A stretch of DNA of 64,000 nt from positions 32,175 to 96,174 of the forward strand of contig JAQWSC010000014.1 of NCBI GenBank assembly GCA_029243385.1. Reading direction: 5' to 3'. Origin of the DNA: Flavobacteriaceae bacterium. Its GTDB lineage: Bacteria; Bacteroidota; Bacteroidia; Flavobacteriales; Flavobacteriaceae. The notes beneath the pieces are model-generated. The model did no database searches. It was given only the letters and a program-made list of their open reading frames with translations, and was not told the origin of the DNA. Positions 51,917 to 60,201 of the stretch are shown here, piece by piece. The translations under genes were made by a program, and so were the position numbers. Every line of letters begins with the position of its first letter. Position 1 is the first letter of the stretch.

Positions 51917-52530
51917 TGTTTTTTAAATTTGAGAAAAATTGATTCTTTAATTGATTTTAATCGTTTTAAAACAGTATTGTTATAAGGATGCTTTTGCTTT
52001 TCTTCCTGTGTTTTAGGATCGTAAAGCATCCCCGTACACAAACACATCGATCGTTCGGTTCGAGTTAATACATCATAATTTTTGCATGTTTGACAACCGC
52101 TCCAAAATTCATTGTCATCAGTAAGTTCAGAAAAAGTGACAGGCTTATATCCCAAATCGTAATTGATTTTCATAACGGCCAAACCCGTTGTGATTCCAAA
52201 AATTTTAGCATCGGTAAACTTTTCTTTGGAGTAATCAAAAATGGCTTTTTTGATCTGCTTGGCAAGGCCCTTTCCCCGGTATTCAGGAGCTACAATAAGC
52301 CCTGAATGTGCTAAATATTTTCCGTGTCCCCAAACTTCGATGTAACAAAAACCAGCAAACTGATCGCCGTCCAATGCAATGATAGCATTGTTGTTTTCCA
52401 TTTTTGTAGCAATATATTTTGGAGTTCTTCTAGCAATTCCCGTTCCTCTGACTTTTGCGGAAGAAGCAATGGTTTCTGAAATAATACTCGCGTATTTGAT
52501 ATGCGATCGATTGGCTATGACAATATTCAT
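51913..52530 (-). CDS. GNAT N-acetyltransferase heading the arginine operon, possible N-acylglutamate synthase
   Basis: A 205-residue GNAT-fold protein. Acetyl-CoA-binding motif A is SGLIVAPEYRGKGLAKQIKK. The C-terminal quarter holds five cysteines (CQTCKNYD, then SMCLCTGM) that could bind zinc. No ArgA or ArgJ is visible in the cluster, and this is its first gene, so it is the best candidate for the N-acylglutamate synthase. That assignment is inferred from context. Translation starts at MNIVIANRSH, 82 bases after the leader peptide stop. Confidence 0.8.
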   Translation of the reverse strand: MNIVIANRSHIKYASIISETIASSAKVRGTGIARRTPKYIATKMENNNAIIALDGDQFAGFCYIEVWGHGKYLAHSGLIVAPEYRGKGLAKQIKKAIFDYSKEKFTDAKIFGITTGLAVMKINYDLGYKPVTFSELTDDNEFWSGCQTCKNYDVLTRTERSMCLCTGMLYDPKTQEEKQKHPYNNTVLKRLKSIKESIFLKFKKQ

Positions 52531-52575
52531 AGTCTAAATAAAATTTTGATGAAAAAAATAATTTGGTTGAGAAGC

Positions 52576-52597
52576 GAAACTGGACACACCTAGTTTC
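52576..52597 (-). promoter_or_regulatory. Hairpin in the arg leader RNA
   Basis: Minus-strand GAAACT-A-GG / CC-AGTTTC with loop TGTGT lies between the leader peptide stop and argG's upstream GNAT gene. A run of seven T (52552-52558) follows 17 bases later. A competing pairing exists (GCGAA near 52606-52610 with TTCGC near 52574-52578), so alternative folds are possible. It is not a textbook terminator. Confidence 0.45.
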
Positions 52598-52614
52598 ATA
52601 AGAAATTCGCACCC

Positions 52615-52695
52615 CTAGGGGCGACGACGAAATGGAGTGGGCACTACAACAAATGCAGTGGCTAATGTTTTGATATGTGAACATGCGTTTTTCAC
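52615..52695 (-). CDS. Arginine leader peptide (26 residues, ends Arg-Arg-Arg-Pro)
   Basis: A GTG-started open frame just after the arg promoter encodes a 26-residue peptide beginning MKNACSHIKTL and ending PTPFRRRP, with three adjacent Arg codons (CGT CGT CGC) four codons from the stop. The stop lies in a small hairpin (CGCCC-CTAG-GGGTG). Arg-rich leader peptides sense charged tRNA-Arg by ribosome stalling; here it precedes nine arg/pro genes. The start is only 4 bases from the -7 box, so the transcript is probably leaderless. Confidence 0.7.
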   Translation of the reverse strand: MKNACSHIKTLATAFVVVPTPFRRRP

Positions 52696-52699
52696 ATTG

Positions 52700-52729
52700 C
52701 AAATATCACAAAAAAAATAATTTAAACAA
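52700..52729 (-). promoter_or_regulatory. Promoter of the arginine operon
   Basis: Minus-strand -7 box GATATTTG (seven of eight matches to TAnnTTTG, 52700-52707) and -33 box TTG (52727-52729), 19 bases apart. Faces the divergent pabB promoter. Confidence 0.65.
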
Positions 52730-52753
52730 GTGATTTTAAACAAATCTATTTGT

Positions 52754-52761
52754 TAAATTTG
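52754..52761 (+). promoter_or_regulatory. -7 box of pabB
   Basis: TAAATTTG matches TAnnTTTG, 25 bases before the ATG. The inverted repeat AACAAAT-CT-ATTTGTT (52739-52755) overlaps its left edge. Confidence 0.6.
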
Positions 52762-52786
52762 TTACAGAATTAACAGATGACGGAGG

Positions 52787-54088
52787 ATGCAGCGTTCTAA
52801 ACGTATTTTTTCAGTTGAATCTCCCCACGAGATTTCCATTAAAATGCTTACTTGGGCTGCTCAATTTGACACCCACCTCTGGCTTGATTCTAACGATTAC
52901 CATCCTCGTTTGGGATCCTACGATGCCCTTTTAGCGGTTGGAGTCCATTCCAGAATTGATTCGAGTCATTCGGGAGCTTTTGATGCGCTTCAAGCTTTTC
53001 ATTCAAAAACGAAAGATTGGCTCTTTGGTTATTTAAGTTACGACCTGAAAAACGATGTCGAGCAACTTCAATCCTCCAATACCGACAACCTTGCGTTTCC
53101 CGAGTTGTTTTTTTTTCAACCTAAAAAAATATGGTTATTAAGAGGAAATCAATGGGAAGCTCACTACATAAATGACCATGAAATCACATCCGATTGGCAT
53201 TCGATACTAGAAGCAGTCGATACGCATACAGTCAATGATTACAACGACCTTGCTTTACAAGCTAGAATTGAAAAAAATGAATATATCGAAAAAGTAACCC
53301 AACTTCTTCAGCACATTCAACGCGGAGATATTTATGAAGTCAATTTTTGCATGGAGTGGTTTTCAAAAGGCACCCAAATACACCCGTTAAAAACCTTTAT
53401 GTCGCTCAACGAATTGTCCAAACCGCCCTTTGCGGCTTATTTCAAAGACGGAGACCGCTACGTTTTGTCTGCATCTCCCGAGCGTTATTTGCGAAAAGAA
53501 GGCTACAAACTCTTTTCACAACCCATCAAAGGAACAGCACCTAGATCGGATGTTAAGGCAGCCGACTCACAATTGGCTTTTGATTTAGAAAACAATGCTA
53601 AAGAACGATCCGAAAATATTATGATTGTCGATTTGGTGCGAAACGATTTGTCCAAAACTGCCATTCCAGGGAGTGTAAGCGTGGATGAACTATGCGAAAC
53701 CTATTCATTCAAACAGGTTCATCAAATGATATCTACAATAACCTCCCGATTAAAGGCCGGTTTTTCAGGTATTGATGCTATCAAAACCACCTTTCCAATG
53801 GGCAGTATGACAGGCGCTCCGAAGCTTAGAGCTATGGAGTTGATTGAAGAATATGAGCGTTCCAAAAGAAGTCTTTACAGCGGTGCAATTGGGTATTTAA
53901 CTCCTCAAGGAGATTTTGACTTCAATGTTGTGATTCGATCTATCTTATACAATGCATCCAATCAGTACGTTTCATTTCAGGTAGGAAGCGCCATCACTTC
54001 CAATTCAGTACCTGAAAACGAATACAAAGAATGTCTTTTGAAAGCCAAAGCCATGTATGCTGTTTTGACCGAGCCTATTACGACCTAA
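52787..54088 (+). CDS. pabB: Chorismate-binding enzyme, aminodeoxychorismate synthase component I type
   Basis: A 433-residue chorismate-utilising enzyme. Chorismate fold motifs: IQRGDIYEVNFCMEW, FAAYFKDGDRYVLSASPER, QPIKGTAPR, MIVDLVRNDLSK, FPMGSMTGAPKLRAM and YSGAIGYLTPQGDFDF. The IKGT motif with Lys favours PabB (folate) over anthranilate synthase, and no trpG/pabA is adjacent. A GGAGG directly before the ATG at 52787 is probably too close to act as a ribosome site. Confidence 0.9.
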   Translation: MQRSKRIFSVESPHEISIKMLTWAAQFDTHLWLDSNDYHPRLGSYDALLAVGVHSRIDSSHSGAFDALQAFHSKTKDWLFGYLSYDLKNDVEQLQSSNTDNLAFPELFFFQPKKIWLLRGNQWEAHYINDHEITSDWHSILEAVDTHTVNDYNDLALQARIEKNEYIEKVTQLLQHIQRGDIYEVNFCMEWFSKGTQIHPLKTFMSLNELSKPPFAAYFKDGDRYVLSASPERYLRKEGYKLFSQPIKGTAPRSDVKAADSQLAFDLENNAKERSENIMIVDLVRNDLSKTAIPGSVSVDELCETYSFKQVHQMISTITSRLKAGFSGIDAIKTTFPMGSMTGAPKLRAMELIEEYERSKRSLYSGAIGYLTPQGDFDFNVVIRSILYNASNQYVSFQVGSAITSNSVPENEYKECLLKAKAMYAVLTEPITT

Positions 54089-54107
54089 AAATCCTTACTT
54101 TTGCTTT

Positions 54108-55400
54108 ATGTTAAGCAAGTTTACAGCGCATATCGAAAAGAACTTTCCGTTTTTAAAAAACAAACGCCTTTTGATCGCCGTCAGTGGAGGCCTAGACAGT
54201 ATGGTGCTTTTAACACTTCTAAAACAATGGAATGCAGACCTTTCGGTGGCACATTGTAATTTTGGATTACGAGGTTCTGAAAGTGATGGTGATGAAGTCT
54301 TTGTGGCTTCGTTTTGTAAAAGAAAATCCATTCCATTTTTCAGCAAAAAGTTTGTTACTCAATTGCCAAAACACTCTGTTCAAATGGCAGCGCGTACCCT
54401 CCGATATGAATGGTTTGAATCGCTGCTAGATGAGCATTCGTTTGATTTTATCCTTACAGCACATCATGCGGATGATAATTTAGAAACTGTGCTAATTAAT
54501 CTTACTCGAGGTGCTGGAATAGCTGGTTTATCCGGAATTCCACCAGTAAACAATCGCATAGTCCGCCCGCTTCTTCCGTTTTCTAAAAAAGAAATTCTTG
54601 ATTTCGCCCAAACGAATAATTTGGAGTGGCGAGAAGATAGTAGCAATCAAAAACTAGATTATGTGAGAAATCAAATTCGTCATCAAGTCGTCCCAGCACT
54701 TAAAAATATTCAGCCTCAACTTATAGAACAAGTTCAAAAAAGTATTCATTTTTTAAGCGATACTCAAAAAATTAAACAGCAATATTTTGAATCGCTACTC
54801 CAAGAAATAAGCACCCAACACAAATCTTCTCTTTGTTTTTCTGTCGAAAAAATTAAGCAACTTCATCCTTTAGAGACTCACTTATTTGGTTTGTTTTCAC
54901 CTTATGGTTTTACTTCGACAAAGGAGCTTGTTAAATTTTTGGAAGCGCCAACAGGGAAAGAAATTCAGTCTTTGGCATACCGTTTGATTAGCGATCGAGG
55001 AGAAATTATACTTACGCAATTGATCAATCCATCGTCTGATTTTTATGAAGTTACAGAAAATGAAATCCAGCACCCAATTCGATTGTCGATGGAAGAACAC
55101 ACAGGTAATTCCCTAAACACACACTGTCAAGTTTTCCTTGATAAATCGACTTTACAGTTCCCCCTTTTGTTAAGAAAGCAGCAAATCGGTGATGTTTTTT
55201 ATCCATTGGGTATGATGGGTAAGAAAAAGATTTCAAAGTTTTTCAAAGATGAGAAAATGTCTACCTTAGCTAAAGAATCTCAATGGCTTTTATGTTCTGG
55301 AGATGCTGTTGTATGGGTTGTTGGCAAACGTGTAGATCGCAGGTTTGTTTCTACCTCAAAAACCTCAAACACCCTAAAAATTACCTATTATGAAGATTAA
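54108..55400 (+). CDS. tilS: tRNA(Ile)-lysidine synthase
   Basis: Converts the wobble C34 of tRNA-Ile(CAU) to lysidine with ATP and lysine, an essential decoding step; 430 residues. PP-loop LIAVSGGLDSMVLLTLL, then LTAHHADDNLETVLINLTRG and RPLLPFSKKEILDFA; the C-terminal TilS domain has GDVFYPLGMMGKKKISKFFKD. 19 bases after pabB; overlaps the next gene by 11 bases. Confidence 0.95.
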   Translation: MLSKFTAHIEKNFPFLKNKRLLIAVSGGLDSMVLLTLLKQWNADLSVAHCNFGLRGSESDGDEVFVASFCKRKSIPFFSKKFVTQLPKHSVQMAARTLRYEWFESLLDEHSFDFILTAHHADDNLETVLINLTRGAGIAGLSGIPPVNNRIVRPLLPFSKKEILDFAQTNNLEWREDSSNQKLDYVRNQIRHQVVPALKNIQPQLIEQVQKSIHFLSDTQKIKQQYFESLLQEISTQHKSSLCFSVEKIKQLHPLETHLFGLFSPYGFTSTKELVKFLEAPTGKEIQSLAYRLISDRGEIILTQLINPSSDFYEVTENEIQHPIRLSMEEHTGNSLNTHCQVFLDKSTLQFPLLLRKQQIGDVFYPLGMMGKKKISKFFKDEKMSTLAKESQWLLCSGDAVVWVVGKRVDRRFVSTSKTSNTLKITYYED

Positions 55401-57363
55401 ATTATCTTTTTTACTATCCCTTTTTTCATTCTTTTTGTTTTCACAAGAGCCCATTTCATGGTCTTACTCAGTAAATCAAATCGATAACAATCAATACGAA
55501 CTGATCATAACTGCAGAAATCGCGCCCAAATGGAGTTTGTATTCGCAACATCTGAAAGAAGGAGGCGCATATCCTACCGAATTTATTTTTTCCAATCCTG
55601 ATGCGAATTTTACTCTTTTAGGAGAAGTAACCGAATCAGAAACGGTTACCAAGTTTGATCCCATTTTTGAGGTTGAACAAACCTTTTTCAAAAATCAAGC
55701 TCTATTTACTCAAAAAATCAAAGTTATTAATCCTTCTTTAGAGACAATCGATGTTTCCATCGTTTATCAAGCCTGTGATGATAAGGTTTGTATTTTTAGA
55801 GAGATTGACCTTACCATAGATTTGAATCAAAAAAACACACCGCAGTTAGCGACAAACAACCTCAAACTGATAAACGCCGATTCCAATCCATTAAAAATAC
55901 AATTACAAAACACAGAGCTTTTGGAATTGGCATCTTCAAGCCAATCGAAATCATCTCAAAAAGGGTCGTGGCAACTCTTTATGCTTGGTTTTTTGGGCGG
56001 ATTGATCGCCTTATTGACGCCTTGTGTGTTTCCTATGATACCACTAACGGTTTCGTTTTTTACAAAACAATCTAAAAACAAAAGAAAGGGTATATTGAAT
56101 GCCATTTGGTATGGTTTGTTTATAGTTGGAATCTATTGGGCATTGAGTTTGCCGTTTCATTTTTTAGACTCTATTGATCCCGAAATTCTCAACACCATTT
56201 CGACCAATATATGGCTAAACGGACTCTTTTTTGTGATTTTCGTTGCCTTTGCATTTTCATTTTTCGGGTTTTACGAACTTACATTGCCCAGTTCTTGGGC
56301 TAATAAAATGGATGCTACGTCCTCCAAAATAGGTGGTATTATCGGTATCTTTTTTATGGCATTGACCTTAGCGATAGTTTCTTTTTCCTGTACAGGCCCT
56401 ATTTTGGGCTCGTTATTAGCCGGTTCTTTAACTGCTGAAGGCGGTGCTTTTCAGCTCACTTTGGGAATGACAGGCTTTGGTTTGGCGTTGGCTTTACCGT
56501 TTGCATTTTTCGCGTTGTTTCCCAATTTACTAAACTCGTTACCCAAATCAGGAGGTTGGATGACCACTACCAAAGTTGTTTTAGGATTCTTAGAACTCGC
56601 ATTGGCATTTAAATTCCTTTCCAACGCTGATTTGGTTGGGAATTGGGGGATTCTAAAAAGAGAAATTTTTATCGGTATTTGGGCAATTATATTTATAGGT
56701 CTCGCGATTTATTTGTTTGGAAAATGGCGATTTCCTCATGACCCCGCTCAGGTAAAAGTTTCCAAATCCCGTTGGGGATTGGGATTGTTGACCTTAGCAT
56801 TTGCATTTTACCTAGTGCCGGGATTGCTGCCGGCTTCCAAACCGTTTACTTTATTAAGTGGATTTCCACCTCCGACTTTTTATAGTATTTACCCTCAAGA
56901 ATCCGATTGTCCTTTGGGACTGAATTGTTATAAGGACTATGCCATGGGATTGGCCGAAGCAACGAAAACAAACAAACCTATTTTACTCGATTTTACGGGT
57001 TGGGCATGTGTAAACTGCCGTAAAGTGGAAGAAAACGTATGGAGCGATCCCGAAATATTCCGTTTGTTGAATGAAAATTTTGTTCTCATATCGTTGTATA
57101 TCGACGATCGTAAGAAATTGCCCGAAGCCGACCGACTTGTTTTGGAATATGAATCAGGAAAGAAAAAAGAAATTACAACTGTTGGTCAAAAATGGGCTAC
57201 TTTTCAAACACTCAATTTTGAGACTGCTTCACAACCTTATTATGTGATGTTACATCCAGACGGAACGGTATTGGGACCTTCTCAACAATACACCGATATT
57301 GCTACTTACAAGGCGTGGCTCAAACAAGGATTGACTACGTTTGATCAACTTGTGAAAAACTAA
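55390..57363 (+). CDS. DsbD-family protein-disulfide reductase
   Basis: Membrane electron shuttle of 657 residues. Order: signal peptide, an N-terminal DsbD-alpha-like beta domain (to about 170, with VYQACDDKVCIF), then a membrane domain with the two redox Cys in LLTPCVFPMIPL and SFSCTGPILGS. A C-terminal thioredoxin-like domain carries WACVNCRKVEENVW. It probably moves electrons from cytoplasmic thioredoxin to periplasmic thiols. Overlaps tilS at its start and the convergent flavin reductase at its stop (4 bases). Confidence 0.92.
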   Translation: MKIKLSFLLSLFSFFLFSQEPISWSYSVNQIDNNQYELIITAEIAPKWSLYSQHLKEGGAYPTEFIFSNPDANFTLLGEVTESETVTKFDPIFEVEQTFFKNQALFTQKIKVINPSLETIDVSIVYQACDDKVCIFREIDLTIDLNQKNTPQLATNNLKLINADSNPLKIQLQNTELLELASSSQSKSSQKGSWQLFMLGFLGGLIALLTPCVFPMIPLTVSFFTKQSKNKRKGILNAIWYGLFIVGIYWALSLPFHFLDSIDPEILNTISTNIWLNGLFFVIFVAFAFSFFGFYELTLPSSWANKMDATSSKIGGIIGIFFMALTLAIVSFSCTGPILGSLLAGSLTAEGGAFQLTLGMTGFGLALALPFAFFALFPNLLNSLPKSGGWMTTTKVVLGFLELALAFKFLSNADLVGNWGILKREIFIGIWAIIFIGLAIYLFGKWRFPHDPAQVKVSKSRWGLGLLTLAFAFYLVPGLLPASKPFTLLSGFPPPTFYSIYPQESDCPLGLNCYKDYAMGLAEATKTNKPILLDFTGWACVNCRKVEENVWSDPEIFRLLNENFVLISLYIDDRKKLPEADRLVLEYESGKKKEITTVGQKWATFQTLNFETASQPYYVMLHPDGTVLGPSQQYTDIATYKAWLKQGLTTFDQLVKN

Positions 57364-57863
57364 TTTTTGAGAGTGTTGTAATTGCCTAGTGCATACAATA
57401 GGGGCGAAGAAGCAGGTTTTTCGATAGCTCCTTGAGTAATTCGACTGATGAATATCCAATGATCGCCACCGTCTATTTTGGATTCCACAACGCCCTCCAT
57501 CCATGCCATGCAATTTGCAAGAATTGGCGCTGATGCTTGCGAAAGCAAAGCCACTTCCTTAAAACGCTCAGCAGCCGTAATTTTTGGGTTGGCAAATCGA
57601 TTGGATAATTCGGTTTGTTGATCGGTTAAAATGCTAATCCCTACTGCTGCACCGATTGAAAAAAAAGAGGTTGATAGTGCTTCTTTGTTCAAACAAAAAA
57701 GTACCAATGCAGGATCTAGAGATACAGAAGTAAATGAATTGGCGGTAAATCCCGTTTGGGTGCCGTCTTCCTTTTGGGAGCTAATAACTGTTACTCCCGT
57801 GGCAAAATTGCCGCAAAGCTGTCTAAAAAATGATTGTTCCATAAATATATTGCAAATAAACAA
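57360..57863 (-). CDS. Flavin reductase-like protein
   Basis: A 167-residue FMN-binding split-barrel protein. Features: FATGVTVISSQKEDGTQTG, TANSFTSVSLDPALVLFCL and the C-terminal GDHWIFISRITQG with the conserved Asp-His. It likely reduces FMN/FAD with NAD(P)H, perhaps for a two-component monooxygenase, which is not nearby. Confidence 0.9.
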   Translation of the reverse strand: MFICNIFMEQSFFRQLCGNFATGVTVISSQKEDGTQTGFTANSFTSVSLDPALVLFCLNKEALSTSFFSIGAAVGISILTDQQTELSNRFANPKITAAERFKEVALLSQASAPILANCMAWMEGVVESKIDGGDHWIFISRITQGAIEKPASSPLLYALGNYNTLKN

Positions 57864-57922
57864 CTTTTTGTCAAGTTGAATTTATTAAAAATTATTATTT
57901 TTAATGAACTCAAATTATTACT

Positions 57923-59458
57923 ATGCTTGTTAAAATCTTTGCCAGTGCTGTTTTTGGTATTGAGGCCACTACGATAACCATTGAAGTCAATGTAGATCAG
58001 GGGATAGGCTATCATTTAGTAGGCTTGCCCGATAATGCTATTAAAGAAAGCAATTATCGTATTGCTGCAGCATTAAAAAACAACGGTTATAAACTTCCAG
58101 GCAAAAAGATCACGATCAATATGGCACCTGCCGATATGCGAAAAGAAGGCGCTGCTTTTGATTAGCCCATTGCGTTAGGGATATTGGCAGCTTCTAATCA
58201 AATATCGGCTACCGATTTGGATGTCACGGTGGTAATGGGTGAACTTTCGTTGGACGGAAACATTCAACCCATTAAAGGAGCTTTGCCTATCGCCATTCAG
58301 GCGCAAAAAGAAGGGTTTACAAACGTACTCCTGCCTATGGCTAATGCCAACGAAGCTGCGGTTGTGGAAGGAATTGACGTGTTTGGCGTAAAAACGCTGA
58401 AAGAAGTAATTGATTTTTTAGAAGGAAACCAAACAATTTCTTCCACAAAACTGGATATTAAACGTCAGTTTTACGAAAATATATCTTCTTCCGAACTCGA
58501 TTTTTCTGATGTCAAAGCACAAGAGAGCATCAAGCGGTGTATGGAAATCGCAGCTGCTGGCGGACACAATGTTATTCTAATCGGTCCGCCAGGAAGCGGA
58601 AAAACCATGCTTGCCAAACGATTGCCCTCCATTTTACCGCCCATGACCCTTCAAGAAGCTTTGGAAACGACCAAAATTCATTCGGTAGTAGGAAAACTTA
58701 AAGGCGAAGGTTTGATGCATCAGCGTCCGTTTCGGGCGCCTCACCACACCATATCCGACGTTGCGTTGGTTGGAGGAGGAACTTATCCGCAACCGGGTGA
58801 AATTTCATTGGCGCACAACGGAGTTCTTTTTTTAGACGAATTGCCCGAGTTCAAACGCGGTGTTTTGGAAGTCATGCGTCAACCTATTGAAGATCGAGAA
58901 GTAACCATTTCTAGGGCACGTTTTAGTATTACTTATCCTTCGTCGTTTATGTTTGTTGCTAGTATGAATCCCAGTCCGTCTGGGTTTTTCAATGACGGAA
59001 ACCAAGCTGCCTTTTCATCTCCCGCAGAAATGCATCGGTATATGGGAAAAATATCAGGACCGCTTCTCGATCGAATAGATATTCACATTGAAGTAACCCC
59101 CGTTCCCTTTGATGAACTTTCGGAAGAACGACGTGGAGAGACGAGTGAAGAAATTCGAAAACGAATCATAGCTTGCCGAACCCTTCAAGCCAAACGGTTT
59201 GAATCCCACAACGGTGTTTATTACAATGCACAAATGGGAGTAAAGCACATCCGAACCTATTGCGAATTGGATGCATCTTCAAAAGCTTTACTCAAAGATG
59301 CTATGGAACGATTGAATTTATCGGCTCGTGCCTACGATCGTATTTTAAAAGTTGCCCGCACCATTGCCGATTTGGAACAACAATCTCATATCCAAGGACA
59401 ACACATTGCTGAAGCTATTCAATACCGGAGTTTGGATAGAGAAGGGTGGTTGGGGTAA
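57923..59458 (+). pseudogene. comM: YifB/ComM-like Mg-chelatase AAA+ ATPase with in-frame amber codon
   Basis: The gene encodes a 511-residue YifB-family ATPase except that codon 81 is TAG (58163-58165), where relatives have Leu in the AFD-L-PIALGIL motif. The frame continues unbroken to 59458. Later motifs are intact: GPPGSGKTMLAKRLP, FRAPHHTISDVALVGGG, LFLDELPEFKRGVLEVMRQP and the C-terminal ARAYDRILKVARTIADL. ComM helps integrate transforming DNA by branch migration. One T-to-A change from TTG would explain the stop; a sequencing error is possible. An internal restart would lack the N-terminal domain half. Confidence 0.88.
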
Positions 59459-59472
59459 TTTTACTGATAAAA

Positions 59473-60201
59473 TTACACCTTGTTATACACTTCCTCAAAA
59501 GGCACGCGAAACCGTTCTCCATAAACGCCTTCGGGTTTACGAATCCCACAACCTATCACCATATTGATTTCCGCTCCTTTGGGTACATTGAGTATTTTTT
59601 TAATTCTGAGGGTATCGCTTCCTTCCATAGGGCAGGTGTCGTACCCCACAGCCGCCATGCTAATCATAAAATTTTGTGCAGCCAAAGCGGCGCTTTTATG
59701 CGCCACTACTCTGAGGTCGCTCCAGCGGGTTTGTCGATACACGGGACGAAACAAACCGACCAATTGAAATGCCCAATATTTAATTGCACCAAAAACTCCA
59801 AAAAAGTCAGCATACAGGGTAGGGATGAGTTTTTGGTAATAATTGACTACCATTTTTTTTCGATGCGTCTCTGTTTGCATTTTGGGTTGCTCAAAAACAC
59901 GATCAAAGTGGGCTACATTGGCACGCGCTTTTTGTCTCCAAGTGTCTTTTCGAGTAACGACCACAACCAGTTGATTGGCGGTAGTTGCCGCACTTTGACT
60001 CATGCAAGCCGTTCCTATTTTTTGAAGAACGGCTGAGTCGGTAATGTGATGAAATTCCCACAATTGCAAATTGCTACTCGTAGGAGCCAAGGAGGCATTT
60101 ACGAGGCATTGTTTGACAATAGCCTCTTCCAGTGGTTCGTCTGAATAGACTCGCACAGAACGGCGATAATTGATAGCCTCGGTAACTGTTTTTTCTTTCA
60201 T
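59473..60201 (-). CDS. Nitroreductase-family protein
   Basis: A 242-residue FMN oxidoreductase. Features: EAINYRRSVRVYSDEPL at the N-terminus, SLAPTSSNLQLWEFHHI, and AALAAQNFMISMAAVGYDTC followed by PMEGSD. NAD(P)H-dependent reduction of quinones, nitro compounds or similar is expected; the substrate is unknown. The start overlaps the aldehyde dehydrogenase stop by 4 bases, so they form a two-gene operon. Confidence 0.9.
   Translation of the reverse strand: MKEKTVTEAINYRRSVRVYSDEPLEEAIVKQCLVNASLAPTSSNLQLWEFHHITDSAVLQKIGTACMSQSAATTANQLVVVVTRKDTWRQKARANVAHFDRVFEQPKMQTETHRKKMVVNYYQKLIPTLYADFFGVFGAIKYWAFQLVGLFRPVYRQTRWSDLRVVAHKSAALAAQNFMISMAAVGYDTCPMEGSDTLRIKKILNVPKGAEINMVIGCGIRKPEGVYGERFRVPFEEVYNKV

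Noticed and set aside
52430..52702. 90-codon minus-strand frame over the arg leader (Ser/Cys rich)
   Set aside because: It starts within the leader, reads the Arg codons as Ser-Ser-Ser and runs into the GNAT gene in another frame; the RRR frame explains the region better.
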